Notes: a model not told the origin generated them from the sequence alone. A DNA stretch of 64,000 bases from Primula veris (GCA_963682055.1 OY821742.1:19340135-19404134), one strand, 5' to 3'; numbered from the stretch's first letter, positions 11,574-22,377 are shown. Made by a program: numbers and translations.

Positions 11574-12654
11574 ATAAGGATGGCAGAATTTCGGGTTTTG
11601 ACCCGACCCGGTATGTGTTGGATAAAAGTCCAGGATTATTTGGGTCGGATTGAATTGGGTTACTTTGCACTTTTGTGCAACTTTGTGCAAGTTAAAAATA
11701 AGTTCATATTCCTATAGATACCAGTTTTTAATTATTTATTTTATTTACCAAAACGCCATACACATATTTCATAAAAAATGAAAAAAAAACAAATAAAATT
11801 ATATAAAATACAAAAAATCACAAAAAATAAATAAAAAATAAAAAAAATGACAAAGAAATAAAAAAAAATAAAAAAAAAATCACAAAAAAATTATAAAAAA
11901 TAAAAAAATCACAAATAATCACAAAATTTTAAAAAAATTACAAAAAAAATAAAAAAAAATTATAAAAAATAAAAAAAAATTACAAAATATTATAAAAAAT
12001 GAAAAAAATCACATAAAATTATAAAAAATGAAAAAAACACAAAAAAACACAAAAAATGAAAAAAAAAATAAAAAAATCACAAATTTATAAAAAAAATTAT
12101 AAAAAAAATAAAAAAACTATTTTTTTGGGTTTGTAGAAAAATAAAATATATATATTATATTTTGGTTTGTATGACAATTTAGTAAATAAACTAAATAATT
12201 AAAAAGTGATACCTATGAGTAATGTGAACTTTCAACGATAAAATATTAAAAGAGACTCATTCACCAAATTAATTAGTCACCTCTCTTGTGTACTAGCTTT
12301 CTCTCTCTCTCTCTATATATATATATCCTTATTTTATTTTAGCTTATTTTTTTTTTTTTGTCAGTTTTTTTTCTTTTATTTTTTTGGATATTGTTGTAAA
12401 GAATAATTTAGATTATTATAAATTTTTACCAGGTAAATATGAAAAATTTGGAAAAAATAAGATTTTTAGGCTTTTCTAATTTGATTAAATGGTTATTGTT
12501 ATATGCTTAATAATGGTTTGCACTTATTTGGCTTATAAAAAAAATTCCGGGTCAAACGGGTCGGGTCGAGTATAAACGGGTCGGGTCGGGTTATGTGTGG
12601 ATTGATGTGCGGATCGGATCGGGTTTCGAGAAACCCGACCCAATTGCCATCCCT
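11574..12654. mobile_element. Non-autonomous hAT-type element in the PGK pseudogene intron
   Basis: A perfect 8-bp duplication AAGCATAT (11566-11573 and 12655-12662) flanks an element starting ATAAGGATGGCA and ending TTGCCATCCCT, so the ends are inverted copies of AGGGATGGCA. Both subterminal parts are rich in GGGTCGGGT/ACCCGACCC. An 8-bp duplication and this terminus fit hAT. No transposase is present. It contains a second nested inverted-repeat element (about 11694-12232) and A-rich filler (11780-12120). Confidence 0.8.
11694..12232. mobile_element. Nested inverted-repeat MITE
   Basis: The left arm (AGTTCATATTCC, then CAGTTTTTAATTATTTA and TTTATTTACC) and the reversed right arm (AGTTCACATTACTC, then CACTTTTTAATTATTTA and TTTATTTAC) match over about 50 bp. 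The same arm occurs at 26.3 kb inside another element, so this is a family. The centre is A-rich filler of AAAAAATCACAAAAAA type. Confidence 0.6.
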
Positions 12655-12662
12655 AAGCATAT

Positions 12663-13178
12663 CATTTGAGCAATACAAAATATTCTTCAGAGTAGCTGCT
12701 GCTTGTTTGTCTGTAGCTTTTACAAGGGATAAAAATGATTTTTTGGAACTAAAATCAATTAATGATTTGTGAGCTTTAAACTGCAATTTGATACTAGCAC
12801 GGTCAACTAATCCAGTTCATGAGTTGACTTGGATTAAAAACCACTACCATCTTCAAAAGCAAACTGGTGACTCGAAGAAGCAACTAAACTATTGTACAAA
12901 TAACTAATCTCATGTTTACCAAATTACACTTAAATGACAATCCTGAGACCCCAAAACTAAATCAACCATATACCCATCAAAAGGACACATCAACTTGATA
13001 TTTTAAAACTTGCTTGAAACTGTTAAATTATTATGTGCTACCATCACGTTTAAAAGTTACGCTGTTAACAAGATTAACATGGTACCAAAATTCATAAATC
13101 ATCTTGAACATTCCCCATCACCCCTCACTAGTGGCATGCTTTTTTGGCTAACTAAGTGTGATGCAATTTTTAATAAAT
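12663..13178. other. Residual PGK intron sequence between two insertions
   Basis: This unique-looking AT-rich sequence lies between the hAT element and the Mutator-like element. I looked here for the missing middle PGK exons on the minus strand and found none. A TTAATAAAT at 13170-13178 may be the left target duplication of the next element. Confidence 0.4.
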
Positions 13179-13362
13179 GGAAAAATTACTAAAACATACA
13201 ACTATTTTAAACTAATTACCAAAAAATTATACCCCATCACTTTATTCCCAAAACATACAACTAATTAAAATTATAAATAATAAATCATTTCTATTTTTTT
13301 TTAACTCTCTCCCTCTCAATCTTCGTGCTCTAACAGAGATATCTTTTTCTTTTAAAAACTAC

Positions 13363-13705
13363 CTCTCTCTTCAAAGTATCTTCTCTGACACTATAAGCCC
13401 CGCTATTCTGAATATTATCGGTAAAAATATTACTAACAGCAGCAACGCTAGTCTCCTCCTTCACCGCTTCCGCCTCGTTCAGCTCCGTCTTCAAAACAGA
13501 GTTGTTCTCCGTCTTCGCCAGCCTCGAAGCCGTAAACGTCCTCAACGACGAGTCGTTATCGGTGGTGGTGTAGTCGTCGGAGTATGAGTCGTCTCCGCCT
13601 CGAGGGCTGAGACTGTCGACGGAGGGCGGCGGAGCTAGGTCGGAGGGGGAGGATGGGGAGCGGCGGTTTTTGTGAAGCGATGACGTGGCGGATGCGGAGG
13701 CATAC
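13363..13705 (-). pseudogene. Captured first-exon-like fragment of an unidentified gene
   Basis: This is an open minus-strand frame of about 114 codons, far more GC-rich than its surroundings. It begins after the minisatellite with a Ser/Pro-rich part (HKNRRSPSSPSDLAPPPSVD), followed by a GGDDSYSDDYTTTDNDSS acidic part and a charged part (RLAKTENNSVLKTELNEAEA), and ends SVREDTLKRE at a consensus-like splice donor AGAG/GTAGTT (13362-13361). It therefore looks like the 3' part of a coding first exon that ends at its own donor. No start codon of its own remains, because the 5' side runs into the minisatellite, and no following exon is present. I do not recognise the parent gene. Confidence 0.5.
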
Positions 13706-15760
13706 ACAATACATGTATTTTAATACTGGCATACACAATATACTATTTATGCATGATCTTTAATACAGACATACACAATACATATTTTATACATGCTTTT
13801 TAATACATACATACACAATACATTGTTTATACACGTTCTTTAATACAGTCATACACAATACATTATGTATCCATTGACACTGTCCATTTTTTATGTTTTT
13901 CTTATTATGCATACACAATACATAGTTTATACATGTTTTTAATACGGGCATACACAATACATTATTTATACATTTTATTTAATACATGCATACACAACAC
14001 ATAATTTATACATGTTTTTTAATACGGAAATACGCAATACAGACATACACAATACACGGTTTATATATGTATTTTAATACTGGCATACACAATATACTAT
14101 TTATGCATGCTCTTTAATACAGACATACACAATACATATTTTATACATGCTTTTTAATACATATATACACAATACATTGTTTATACACGTTCTTTAATAC
14201 AGTCATACACAATACATTATGTATCCATTGGCACTGTCCATTTTTTATGTTTTTCTTATTATGCATACACAATACATAGTTTATACATATTTTTTAATAC
14301 AGGCATACACAATACATTATTTATACATTTTATTTAATACATACATACACAACACATAATTTATACATGTTTTTTAATACGGGAATACACAATACACGGT
14401 TTATACATGTATTTTAATACTGGCATACACAATACACTATTTATGCATGCTCTTTAATACAGACATACACAATACATATTTTATACATGCTTTTTAATAC
14501 ATGTATACACAATACATTGTTTATACACGTTATTTAATACAGTCATACACAATACATTATGTATCTATTGACATTGTCCATTTTTTATGTTTTTCTTATT
14601 ATGCATACACAATACACTTTTTATACATGCTCTTTAATACAGGCATACACAATACATAGTTTATACATATTTTTTAATACGGGCATACACAATACATTAT
14701 TTATATATTTTATTTAATACATGCATACACAACACATAATTTATACATGTTTTTTAATACATGCATACACAATACACTATTTATGCCTCTTTAATACAGA
14801 CATACACAATACATGCTTTTTAATATATGGATACACAATACATTGTTTATACACGTTCTTTAATACAGTCATACACAATACATTATGTATCCATTGACAC
14901 TGTCCATTTTTTATGTTTTTCTTATTATGCATACACAATACACTTTTTATACATGCTCTTTAATACAGACATACACAATACATAGTTTATACATGTTTTT
15001 TAATACGGGCATACACAATACATTATTTATATATTTTATTTAATACATGCATACACAACACATAATTTATACATGTTTTTTAATACGAGAATACGCAATA
15101 CAGGCATACACAATACATTGTTATACATGTTTTTTAATATATGCATACACAATACACTATTTATGCATGCTCTTTAATACAGGCATACACAATACATATT
15201 TTATACATGCTTTTTAATACATGCATACACAATACACAATTTTTATACATGTTTTTTTAATACGGGCATACACAATACATTATTTATACATGCTCTTTAA
15301 TACAGGCATACACAATACATAATTTATATATCTTTTTTAATACGGGCATACACAATACATTATTTATACATGTTATTTAATACATGCATACACAACACAC
15401 AATTTATACATGTTTTTAATACGGAAATACGCAATACAGACATACACAATACTTTTTTTAACCATTTTTTGGGCTTTTTCGGTTCCCCGACTTTTTTGAA
15501 CTTTTTTCATTTTTTTGTGATTTTGGATATTTTTTGGGTTTTTTCGGTTACCGACTTTTTTAAAAGTTTTTTCAGCATACACAATACATAATTTATACAG
15601 GCATACACAATACATAATTTATACATGTTTTTTAATACGGGTATACACAATACATTATTTATACATGTTATTTAATACATGCATACACAACACACAATTT
15701 ATACATGTTTTTTTAATACGGAAATACGCAATACAGATATACACAATACTTTTTTTAACC
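13700..15760. repeat. GCATACACAATACA minisatellite with higher-order structure
   Basis: This is an array of about 40-bp units of the form CATACACAATACA, two bases, TTTATACATG, then TTTTTTAATAC, repeated several dozen times. A distinct spacer (ATGTATCCATTGACACTGTCC and following ATGTTTTTCTTATTATG) returns near 13863, 14217, 14557 and 14881, giving a higher-order period of roughly 320-360 bp. Units from 15440 onward are interrupted by T-rich repeats. The array sits inside the Mutator-like element. Confidence 0.9.
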
Positions 15761-16560
15761 ATTTTTTGGGCTTTTTCGGATTCCCGACTTTTTAAAAGGT
15801 TTTTCCAGCCTTTTTTTGGTTTCTTCGGGTTCTCGACTTTTTTGAACTTTTTTCATTTTTTTGTGATTTTGGATATTTTTTGGGTTTTTTTACCAATTTT
15901 TTGGGTTTTTTCGGTTACCGACTTTTTTAAAAGTTTTTTCAGCATATTTTGGGTTTTTTTGAATTCTCGACTTTTTTGAACTTTTTTCATTTTTTTTTGT
16001 AATTTTGTAATTATGTAATTTTCTTGTTTTTTTTTTTGTTTTTTTACCATATTTTTGGGATTTTTTCGGGTTCTCGACTTTTCTGAACTTTATTTTTATA
16101 TATTTTTATGAATTTGGATTTTTCTTCGTTTTTTTTTTATTTTTTGCCACTTTTTTGGAGTTTTTTCGGGTTCCCGACTTTTTAAAGGTTTTTTGAGCAC
16201 TTTTTTGGTTTTTTCGGGTTCTCGATTTTTGTGAACTTTTTTTCATTCTTTTTGTGATTTTGAATTTTTCTTTGTTTTTTTTTATTTTTTTAACCATTTT
16301 TTGGGATTTTTCGGGTTCCCGACTTTTTAAAAGGTTTTTCCATCCTTTTTTGGGTTTTTTCGGATTCTCGACTTTTTTGAACTTTTTTCATTTTTTTGTG
16401 AATTTGGATTTTTATTGGTTTTTTTATTTTTTTAACATTTTTTTGGATTTTTTCGGGTTCCTGACTTTTTTAAAGGTTTTTCCAGTATTTTTTGAGTTTT
16501 TTCGGGTTTTCTACTTTTTTGAATTTTTTTCTTTTTTTGTTGTAATTTTATTTTTTTCGA
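15450..16560. repeat. T-rich tandem repeat of about 110-bp units
   Basis: Repeated blocks contain CATTTTTTGGG, TTTTTCGGGTTCCCGAC, TTTTTTGAACTTTTTTCAT and TTTTGTGATTTTGGAT in the same order, about eight times. The phenylalanine-rich or lysine-rich open frames on either strand are products of this composition, not genes. The opposite-strand version appears at 18.8-19.3 kb. Confidence 0.85.
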
Positions 16561-16782
16561 TTTAGAAGTCATTTTAACATTAAATAAGTTAGTATTTTGT
16601 TGGGAAAAAATGATGATTTAGAAAGAGAGAGGAGAGAGAGGAGAAAGAGATATTTTTTGATAGGTGAGGAGAAATATATATTTTTTTCTATTTGGGTCAA
16701 TTGTATGTTTTGGTAATAATTTGTTTGAGTTGTATGTTTTGGTAATATTTCATAACTCATTGTATGTTTTGGAAATTGACCC

Positions 16783-17309
16783 TTTTTAAATTGGGTAGTG
16801 AGTAGATTATAACTCAGGGCATACAACATGTGTAATGATGTGTTAGTCTCACGACTCTCACCTAAAGTTAAGCTTCTTAAGTTTAGGATACAGAGGTGTC
16901 ATAATGTACTTCTCTGGTTGCAGAATTCAGAATAATTCCGCAAGCTCAATATCTTAGCCAATAAACAAACTCATTTGGAACAACGTATGAACGGAAAAAT
17001 ATACTCCCTAATTACAAATAAGCACATAACAATTGAAAAGGTAACAGCTTGACTCAATACATTCAAACACAAGATCAAAAGTTAATTACCATGGAAGAAG
17101 ATAAAATAACTTCTGCCCCCATTAGCAAACAACTGCTTGATATCAATAAAGGTTCACAAATATTTACCAAATCTAAAATTCACAAATTTACTTGGATTAA
17201 AACCAATTCTATCTTCGAAATGAAAATATTTACCAATTCAACTAAATAAGAACCATAACACTCGAAAATAAAAACATATCCATTCTAAAAAAATAAAAAA
17301 GCAATTTAC
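16783..17309. other. Residual PGK intron sequence, no exon seen
   Basis: AT-rich sequence between the Mutator-like element and the decayed first PGK exon. It is probably the rest of the PGK first intron. I see no PGK exon here on the minus strand. Confidence 0.4.
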
Positions 17310-17677
17310 CAAGTGAAATCACAAAATGACTTTATCCCCATTAGTAATCAAGTGCTTAATGGTAGGAACCGTGACTCTAATCCGTAATATTCTAACTATC
17401 ATCCAACCGTACGTTCAAATCAGTCCTCACAAACACTTTCCTACCCTTCCACTCCCCACTCGTCAAGCCCTAACAAACACCATCTAAGCACCGACATCAA
17501 ACTACTAAGTAATTACAAGTTAATACACATGAGTGAAGTGGATAAGTGGGCGGAGAGAATTGGGTTGGAGACGAAGGAGAGGCGACGAAGGGAGGTGCGG
17601 GAGGAGAGGAGGGAGGGACGGACGGTGGCAGTGAGGAGGAGGGAGAAGGTGGTTGGGGAAGCTGCTGCTGATGCCAT
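17310..17677 (-). pseudogene. PGK: Decayed first exon of plastid PGK (transit peptide and N-terminus)
   Basis: From an ATG at 17677 the minus strand reads MASAAASPTTFSLLL and a Ser/Arg/Leu-rich stretch (SLLSSRTSLRRLSF), a typical chloroplast transit peptide. After stops and a frame change it reads LTSGEWKGRKVFVRTDLNV, the PGK N-terminus, then LDDS and NITD with stops between, and VPTIKHL-like and SHLG-like remains up to a GTAAAT donor at 17309. Normal PGK reads the KGKKVFVRADLNVPLDD region in one frame, so this exon has several indels and nonsense changes and cannot make protein. Same strand and order as the last exon at 11.1 kb. Confidence 0.85.
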
Positions 17678-17730
17678 TGTTGTTGGGTTTATGTTTATTA
17701 TCTCTCAGAAAAGAGTGAGATATATATATA

Positions 17731-18028
17731 CTAGTAAAAGTTACCCACGCGTTGCGTGTGAGACGCGTAATGACATAAATCTCGTAATATATTTTATTTT
17801 TAATATAATATTCAGATTTGGTATTATTTATTATAGTTATGGAGGTTAAAATGAATTGTTAATTAATTTATGATACATCCGTAATTAGGAAAATATAGTG
17901 AGGACAAATAGTTAATTAATTAGATTATGCATATTGTTAATTATTAAAATAGAGTGAGGGCATTTTTGGAAAAAATAGGCAAAATTGGGCAGGCTCAACT
18001 TTTATTGGGTTTTCTTATATTAATAGTA

Positions 18029-18031
<3 letters not shown>
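17731..18031 (-). mobile_element. Non-autonomous mini-Helitron
   Basis: On the minus strand the element starts TCATACTATTAATATAAG and ends with a short hairpin (CACGC-AA-CGCGTG), about ten further bases and CTAG at 17734-17731. It lies between A and T. A 5' TC, a hairpin about ten bases before the 3' end, a terminal CTRR and insertion between A and T are the defining Helitron features. It is 301 bp and has no coding capacity. Similar 5' ends occur at about 46214 and 46505. Confidence 0.8.

Positions 18032-18120
<89 letters not shown>
18031..18120. repeat. (AT)n-(AG)n compound microsatellite
   Basis: About 65 bp of AT dinucleotides run directly into about 26 bp of AG dinucleotides. The repeat begins at the Helitron boundary and was probably the AT-rich target. 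Confidence 0.95.
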
Positions 18121-18714
18121 TGATACAGAGAGATTTGTTGTAATTTTACACAGAGGCTGGTCTTGTCTGGTAAAGCTCTCGAAAAATTACACTGTTCTGT
18201 TTTTCCAAAGGACCGACTAATTTGCTAATTTTACAAACTGTAAAATTGTCATAAGTTTCGTAAATTTAACTTACGGTTTGATCCAGACCATAAATCGTAA
18301 GTCAAATTTACGGTTCGTAAGTAAGATTTACGGTTAGTAATTTTTTTTTACGGTTCGAACGTGAAAACAGATAAATTGCAATGAAAAAATCTAGCCTCTT
18401 TGATCTTTAATGGAGAGGGAAAGGAGATCACGGGAAGAGAGAGGTTTGGAGGGGAGAACATGATCTCTTTAGAGACATAAATAAAAATGAGAAACTGATA
18501 GAAAATAAAATGAGTTTTCTCTTTTGATCCAACAGTTGAGGATGAAAAATAATCATGTACATCTATCTCAATTTCTCCTTTTAAACTCACCAGGAATAAC
18601 CTTATGAATATCTAAAAAGTCATCCATAACTATAAATATATACTTCTTATCTCCATAACTATCTTACATAAAAGACCCCATTGTAAATAATAATTGATCA
18701 ATCAAAACAAAATT
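18121..18714. other. Non-coding stretch with short TTTACGGTT repeats
   Basis: Around 18260-18355 the words TTACGGTT and TCGTAAGT recur several times in both orientations. No gene is recognised. The rest is AT-rich sequence with a purine-rich patch at 18410-18450. Confidence 0.4.
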
Positions 18715-18829
18715 ATTTAACAATTGGTCGCTTTATAAAATTTAATTAAATATTGATCAATTATTTGTAAAACTAATTAAGGATTGGTGGACCACCCACC
18801 TAATTACCCAATAAAAACTATAAAAAAAT

Positions 18830-19335
18830 AATAAAAAAAAATCAGAAAAAATAAAGAAAACCAAAAAAAAATTAAAAAAGCCAAAAAAAACTGAAAAACC
18901 TTGAAAAAATGTCGGGAACCCGACAATACCCCGAAAAAATTGTAAAAATACCAAGAAAAATCCAAAAAACCAAAATTACAAAAAAAATTCAAAAAAAACC
19001 AGGAACCCGGAAAAACCCAAAATTGGTAAAAAAAAAATTAAAAAAACCCTTAAAATCTAAAAAATCCAAAATCACACAACAATGAAAAAACGTTCAAAAA
19101 AGTCAGAAAACCGAAAAAAACCCGAAAAATGGTAAAAAAAAAATAAAAAAAAACTAAGAAAAATCCAAAATCACAAAAAAAAAAAACAAAATTAAAAAAT
19201 TAAAAAACGTTCAAAAAAGTCGGGAACCCAAAAAAAATTCGAAAAATGGTAAAAAAAAAAATAAAAAAACCAAGAAAAATCCAAAAAATATGAAAAAAAA
19301 TTCAAAAAAGTCAGAAAAGGCCGGAAAGTCCAAAC
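18830..19335. repeat. A-rich degenerate tandem repeat
   Basis: Blocks such as AAAAAAGTCGGGAACCCG and CCAAGAAAAATCCAAAA recur about five times. This is the opposite-strand form of the T-rich repeat at 15.5-16.5 kb. Confidence 0.8.
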
Positions 19336-19384
19336 AATGTTAAAAACTTTAAAATAACTTGCAATTGTTTTCAAATAACTCAAA

Positions 19385-19930
19385 ATGACTTTAAATGACT
19401 TTAAAATGATTTAAAACGATTTAGACTGTTTTTAAAATGAATTAAAACGACTAAGACTGTTTTTTAAAATGACTTAAAACGACTCAGTCTGTTTTTTAAA
19501 ATGACTTAATCGACTCAGACTGTTTTTAAAATGACTTAAATCGACTCAGACTATTTTTAAAATGACTTAAATCGACTCATACTGTTTTTAAAATGACTTA
19601 AAACGACTCAGACTGTTTTTAAAATGACTTAAAACGACTCGGACTGTTTTTAAAATGACTTCAATCGACTCGGACTGTTTTTACAATGACTTCAATCGAC
19701 TCAGACTGTTTTTACAATGACTTAAAACAACTCGGACTGTTTTTACAATGACTTAAATCGACTCGGACTGTTTTTAAAATGACTTAAATCGGCTCATACT
19801 CTTTTTAAAATGACTTAAATCGACTCAGACTGTTTTTAAAATGACTTAAAACGACTCATACTGTTTTTAAAATGACTTAAATCGACTCATACTATTTTTA
19901 AAATGACTTAAATCGACTCATACTGTTTTG
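19385..19930. repeat. 31-bp tandem array (about 18 copies)
   Basis: The unit AAAATGACTTAAATCGACTC followed by AGACTGTTTTT repeats head to tail with few substitutions (ATCG/AACG, CAGA/CGGA/CATA). Homogeneity is much higher than in the flanking A/T-rich filler, which points to recent tandem expansion. Confidence 0.95.
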
Positions 19931-20241
19931 TTTTGTTTTTGCGTTTTTGGATTTTTGTTGATTTTAGATTTTTTGGGATTTTTTTTTGATTTTTTGGGAT
20001 TTTTAAAATTGTATTCGTGTTTTTTCGGGGTTTTGCCTCTTTTAATTTATTTTGGATTTTTTCAGATTTTTTTTGATTTTTTGATTTTTCTATTTTTATT
20101 TTCTGAAATTTTTTTATTTTTTCATTTTTTCTTATTTTTACATTTTTATTGGTTAGTTAGGGAAATGGACCAATCATTAATTAGTTTCAGTTTTATGGAC
20201 TAATTCTTAATTAAGTTGTAGATAAGCGAAGAATGCAAAAT

Positions 20242-20690
20242 TTACTTAACCAGCTTGCCTACAGTTTTGTAGTTGAAATGGCCAAGTTTATTTATGCCAA
20301 ATTTCTGTATTACTAGACTTAACTTGGTTGCAGCTGAGTTTTTCACATCACAATTTGATTTTTCAGAAATATAGCAACTGTGTGCTGATATAACTTTAGA
20401 CATTACTAAGTTGTTTTCAAGATTATATATAAAGCACATTTCCTTGGTGAAATTCACCAATATCTGACTATCACATAGCTCACCTATACTCGATAAATTT
20501 GCCGTTAGACCTTTAACAAGTAAAACGTTTTTAATTCTAGGCATTCCATCAACACAGAGTTCATTTTCTAATAATTCTTCTTGTATCATAGCTACAAAAA
20601 TCAATACTATTTCCAATTGACTTCTTCAAATTTTCCAACTTCTCAACATTCCCTTACTGTCCATCAAATGTAAATTTTTTTTACGCCTAA
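20242..20690 (-). pseudogene. Ty1/copia gag/pre-integrase fragment
   Basis: The minus strand has an open frame of 124 codons with VLLVKGLTANLSSIGELCD, VNFTKEMCFIYN and a final KFGINKLGHFNYKTVGKLV. This is the pre-integrase domain found before the integrase core in copia polyproteins (usual forms GLTANLISISQLCD and a W-H-x-x-L-G-H block). The His-containing end is altered and the frame stops at 20242. No RT, LTR or integrase core lies next to it, so it is an isolated fragment. Confidence 0.85.
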
Positions 20691-22064
20691 TGGCATCGAG
20701 TATTATGAGAGCAGTTCCAGTACCCGAGGTAACCGGTTTTATGCTAGTACGGTCATTTTGTTAATTTTTGTGATTTACTAGTTTAAATTACTATGTCAAT
20801 TGGTTTGTCAGACCAGCAACTTGGTTACTCTTATTTAATATGGGATGATTATTAACTTATTCTAAAGTTTTACGGATTGTAAGCTTTTAAACAAGGAATA
20901 AACACGATTGTGCCTCTTTTACTAGTCGTTTTCATGCGTTCAATTAATCTAACAATAGGAGAGTTACTTTTTAACTTTAAATCTACTAATTAACGGAAAA
21001 AGATGAGCTGAACATGCAACAGAGAGGTAAAAAAACGACGATATTATAAAGGACAAATTGGCTCTGTTATACAGCTCTGGATATTGTTTTCACTTGATAT
21101 CGACCGATAAATATAAGTTCAATCGGAAACAAATCTATCAAAATCTAATTTTAAATCTATTCTATTACATGATCGGTAATTATGATCAGTCATGCCTGAT
21201 TCGTCAACTTGACCGATCAGGTCTCAGCCTCTAGAACGTTTTCGTATTTTGGGCTTCGTGGGCTTCTCTTGGGCTTGGTTCAGACTTCATTTATTGATGT
21301 TTTGGGCTGAGCTCTAGCTCTTTTGGTCCTTTATTCACTGTTGTAGGCTTTTAGCTATAGCTCTTTTGAATGAGGATATGAACAACATATTGTTACTAAA
21401 TGGGAACGAAGAATGAAGAACATACTCACATTGATAGAATGCACAAAATGTCAGGTTCGCTTTAGGTGCCTTCGGTTTAAAAACTCTAGATCCTCAAAGA
21501 ATCCAATTAAATCGTTTTATCACTTTTCAACCCGATCTAAACCAATTACTAATCGGATATTTTTGGTTTTTCATCAGTTTTGTTTTGTTTGGTTTATATA
21601 CACCCAAATCTTTTTTGAAATATTTACTAAATATACACATTTTTTCTGGTTTGAACAAATAGTGATATTTCATATGTTTAATTTTAGTATGTTCAAAAAC
21701 TAGATGATACTATCAGTTTCATTTCATTGGCTTACATCTAAATTCTAACTTTGCTTGATTTTGAAAATATGTTAATGTTTATTATAGGAATGACTATAGA
21801 ATGACTATAATTACAAGTGATAGTTATTTTTGAAAACACGTTTGATTTTACATCGGAAAGCTGTTATTTGATTCTGATTATATTGTATATAAATTTTATA
21901 AAAATGATATATAAATAACTTACGGGCAAAGATAGATCACAGTTATCTTCTGTCGTACCTTTAAGTACGTCTTGCTCCATAGAATTGACTCTTAAAGTGT
22001 TAGGAAACACCAAGTCTAATATATGAGTTATACATATGTGTATGTTTTTTTATAATATAGGAGC
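20691..22064. other. AT-rich intergenic region with one Athila-like motif
   Basis: No gene seen. At 21209-21222 there is TTGACCGATCAGGT, a variant of the palindrome of the Athila-like LTR family, followed by a TTTTGGGCTT-rich stretch that loosely parallels the LTR. It may be a very old LTR copy, but I cannot define its ends. Confidence 0.35.
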
Positions 22065-22135
22065 AATCCTTAATTAGTTAGGAAAAATTGATCAAATATT
22101 AATTAGTTTCAGTTTCTAAAATTTATCCTAATAAA
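22065..22135. repeat. Stray terminal repeat related to the 18.7-20.2 kb element
   Basis: CAATCCTTAATTAGTTAGG, TTGATCAAATATTAATTAG and TTTCAG resemble, in reverse, the left arm near 18760-18795 and, in the same orientation, the right arm at 20170. It lies about 250 bp upstream of the EML start codon. Confidence 0.5.
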
Positions 22136-22377
22136 AAAAAAAAAAAGAAATAAAATTCTCATAAAGGTTTTAAATTTAAGAATCAAAAATAAAAAGAAAG
22201 AAAATTGACTCATTAAAAGAAGAATAAAAATAGAATATGGTACTGTAAGAAGAAAGGCGGCGGCAGAGTGTGATTCTAAGACGAAAATAAAATAAAGTCA
22301 AACCCAATTCTTCCATAGTCGAATATTTACTCATTATTATTTTAATTATAAAAGCTTTTATCTTTTGAATATATGCA

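Larger units (their letters stand above)
13179..16782. mobile_element. Mutator-like (Pack-type) element carrying an exon fragment and minisatellite
   Basis: The left end (GGAAAAATTACTAAAACATACAA) and reversed right end (GGGTCAATTTCCAAAACATACAA) match, and matching continues inward over about 60 bp with ATTACCAAAA repeated. Flanks TTAATAAAT and TTTTTAAAT agree at 7 of 9 positions, as an old 9-bp Mutator-type duplication might. Inside, from the left, lie a GC-rich exon-like fragment (13363-13705), a long minisatellite (13700-15760) and T-rich repeats (15450-16560). No transposase is visible. The Mutator assignment is an inference from the duplication length and long termini. Confidence 0.55.
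18715..20215. mobile_element. Inverted-repeat element filled with A/T-rich and 31-bp tandem repeats
   Basis: The left arm AACTAATTAAGGATTGGT...CCCAATAAAAA (about 18771-18835) and the reversed right arm AACTAATTAATGATTGGT...ACCAATAAAAA (20145-20205) match over roughly 50 bp. Between them lie A-rich repeats (18830-19330), a 31-bp tandem array (19385-19930) and T-rich repeats (19930-20145). A further copy of the right-type arm lies at 22065-22135. I found no clear target duplication and no transposase, so the superfamily is unknown. Confidence 0.55.

Noticed and set aside
12499..12786. Minus-strand 95-codon frame as a missing PGK exon
   Set aside because: It crosses the boundary of the hAT element and contains no PGK motif.
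13700..15760. CRISPR-like spaced repeats
   Set aside because: Units are head-to-tail minisatellite copies with no unique spacers and no cas genes, and the window is plant nuclear DNA.
15370..16565. Phe-rich (plus) and Lys-rich (minus) open frames as membrane or basic proteins
   Set aside because: They are translations of T-rich tandem repeats and have no independent coding signal.
17529..17849. Arg/Glu-rich plus-strand open frame of 106 codons
   Set aside because: It is antisense to the transit-peptide region of the PGK pseudogene, whose minus-strand reading is recognisable.
18260..18355. Degenerate telomeric repeat (TTTACGGTT words)
   Set aside because: The words do not match TTTAGGG in phase and occur in both orientations in a short stretch.
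18757..20203. Phe-rich open frames on both strands
   Set aside because: Produced by A-rich and T-rich filler inside an inverted-repeat element.
21413..21703. Plus-strand 96-codon frame as a gene
   Set aside because: No recognisable motif, no splice context, Phe/Ile-rich as expected from AT-rich DNA.
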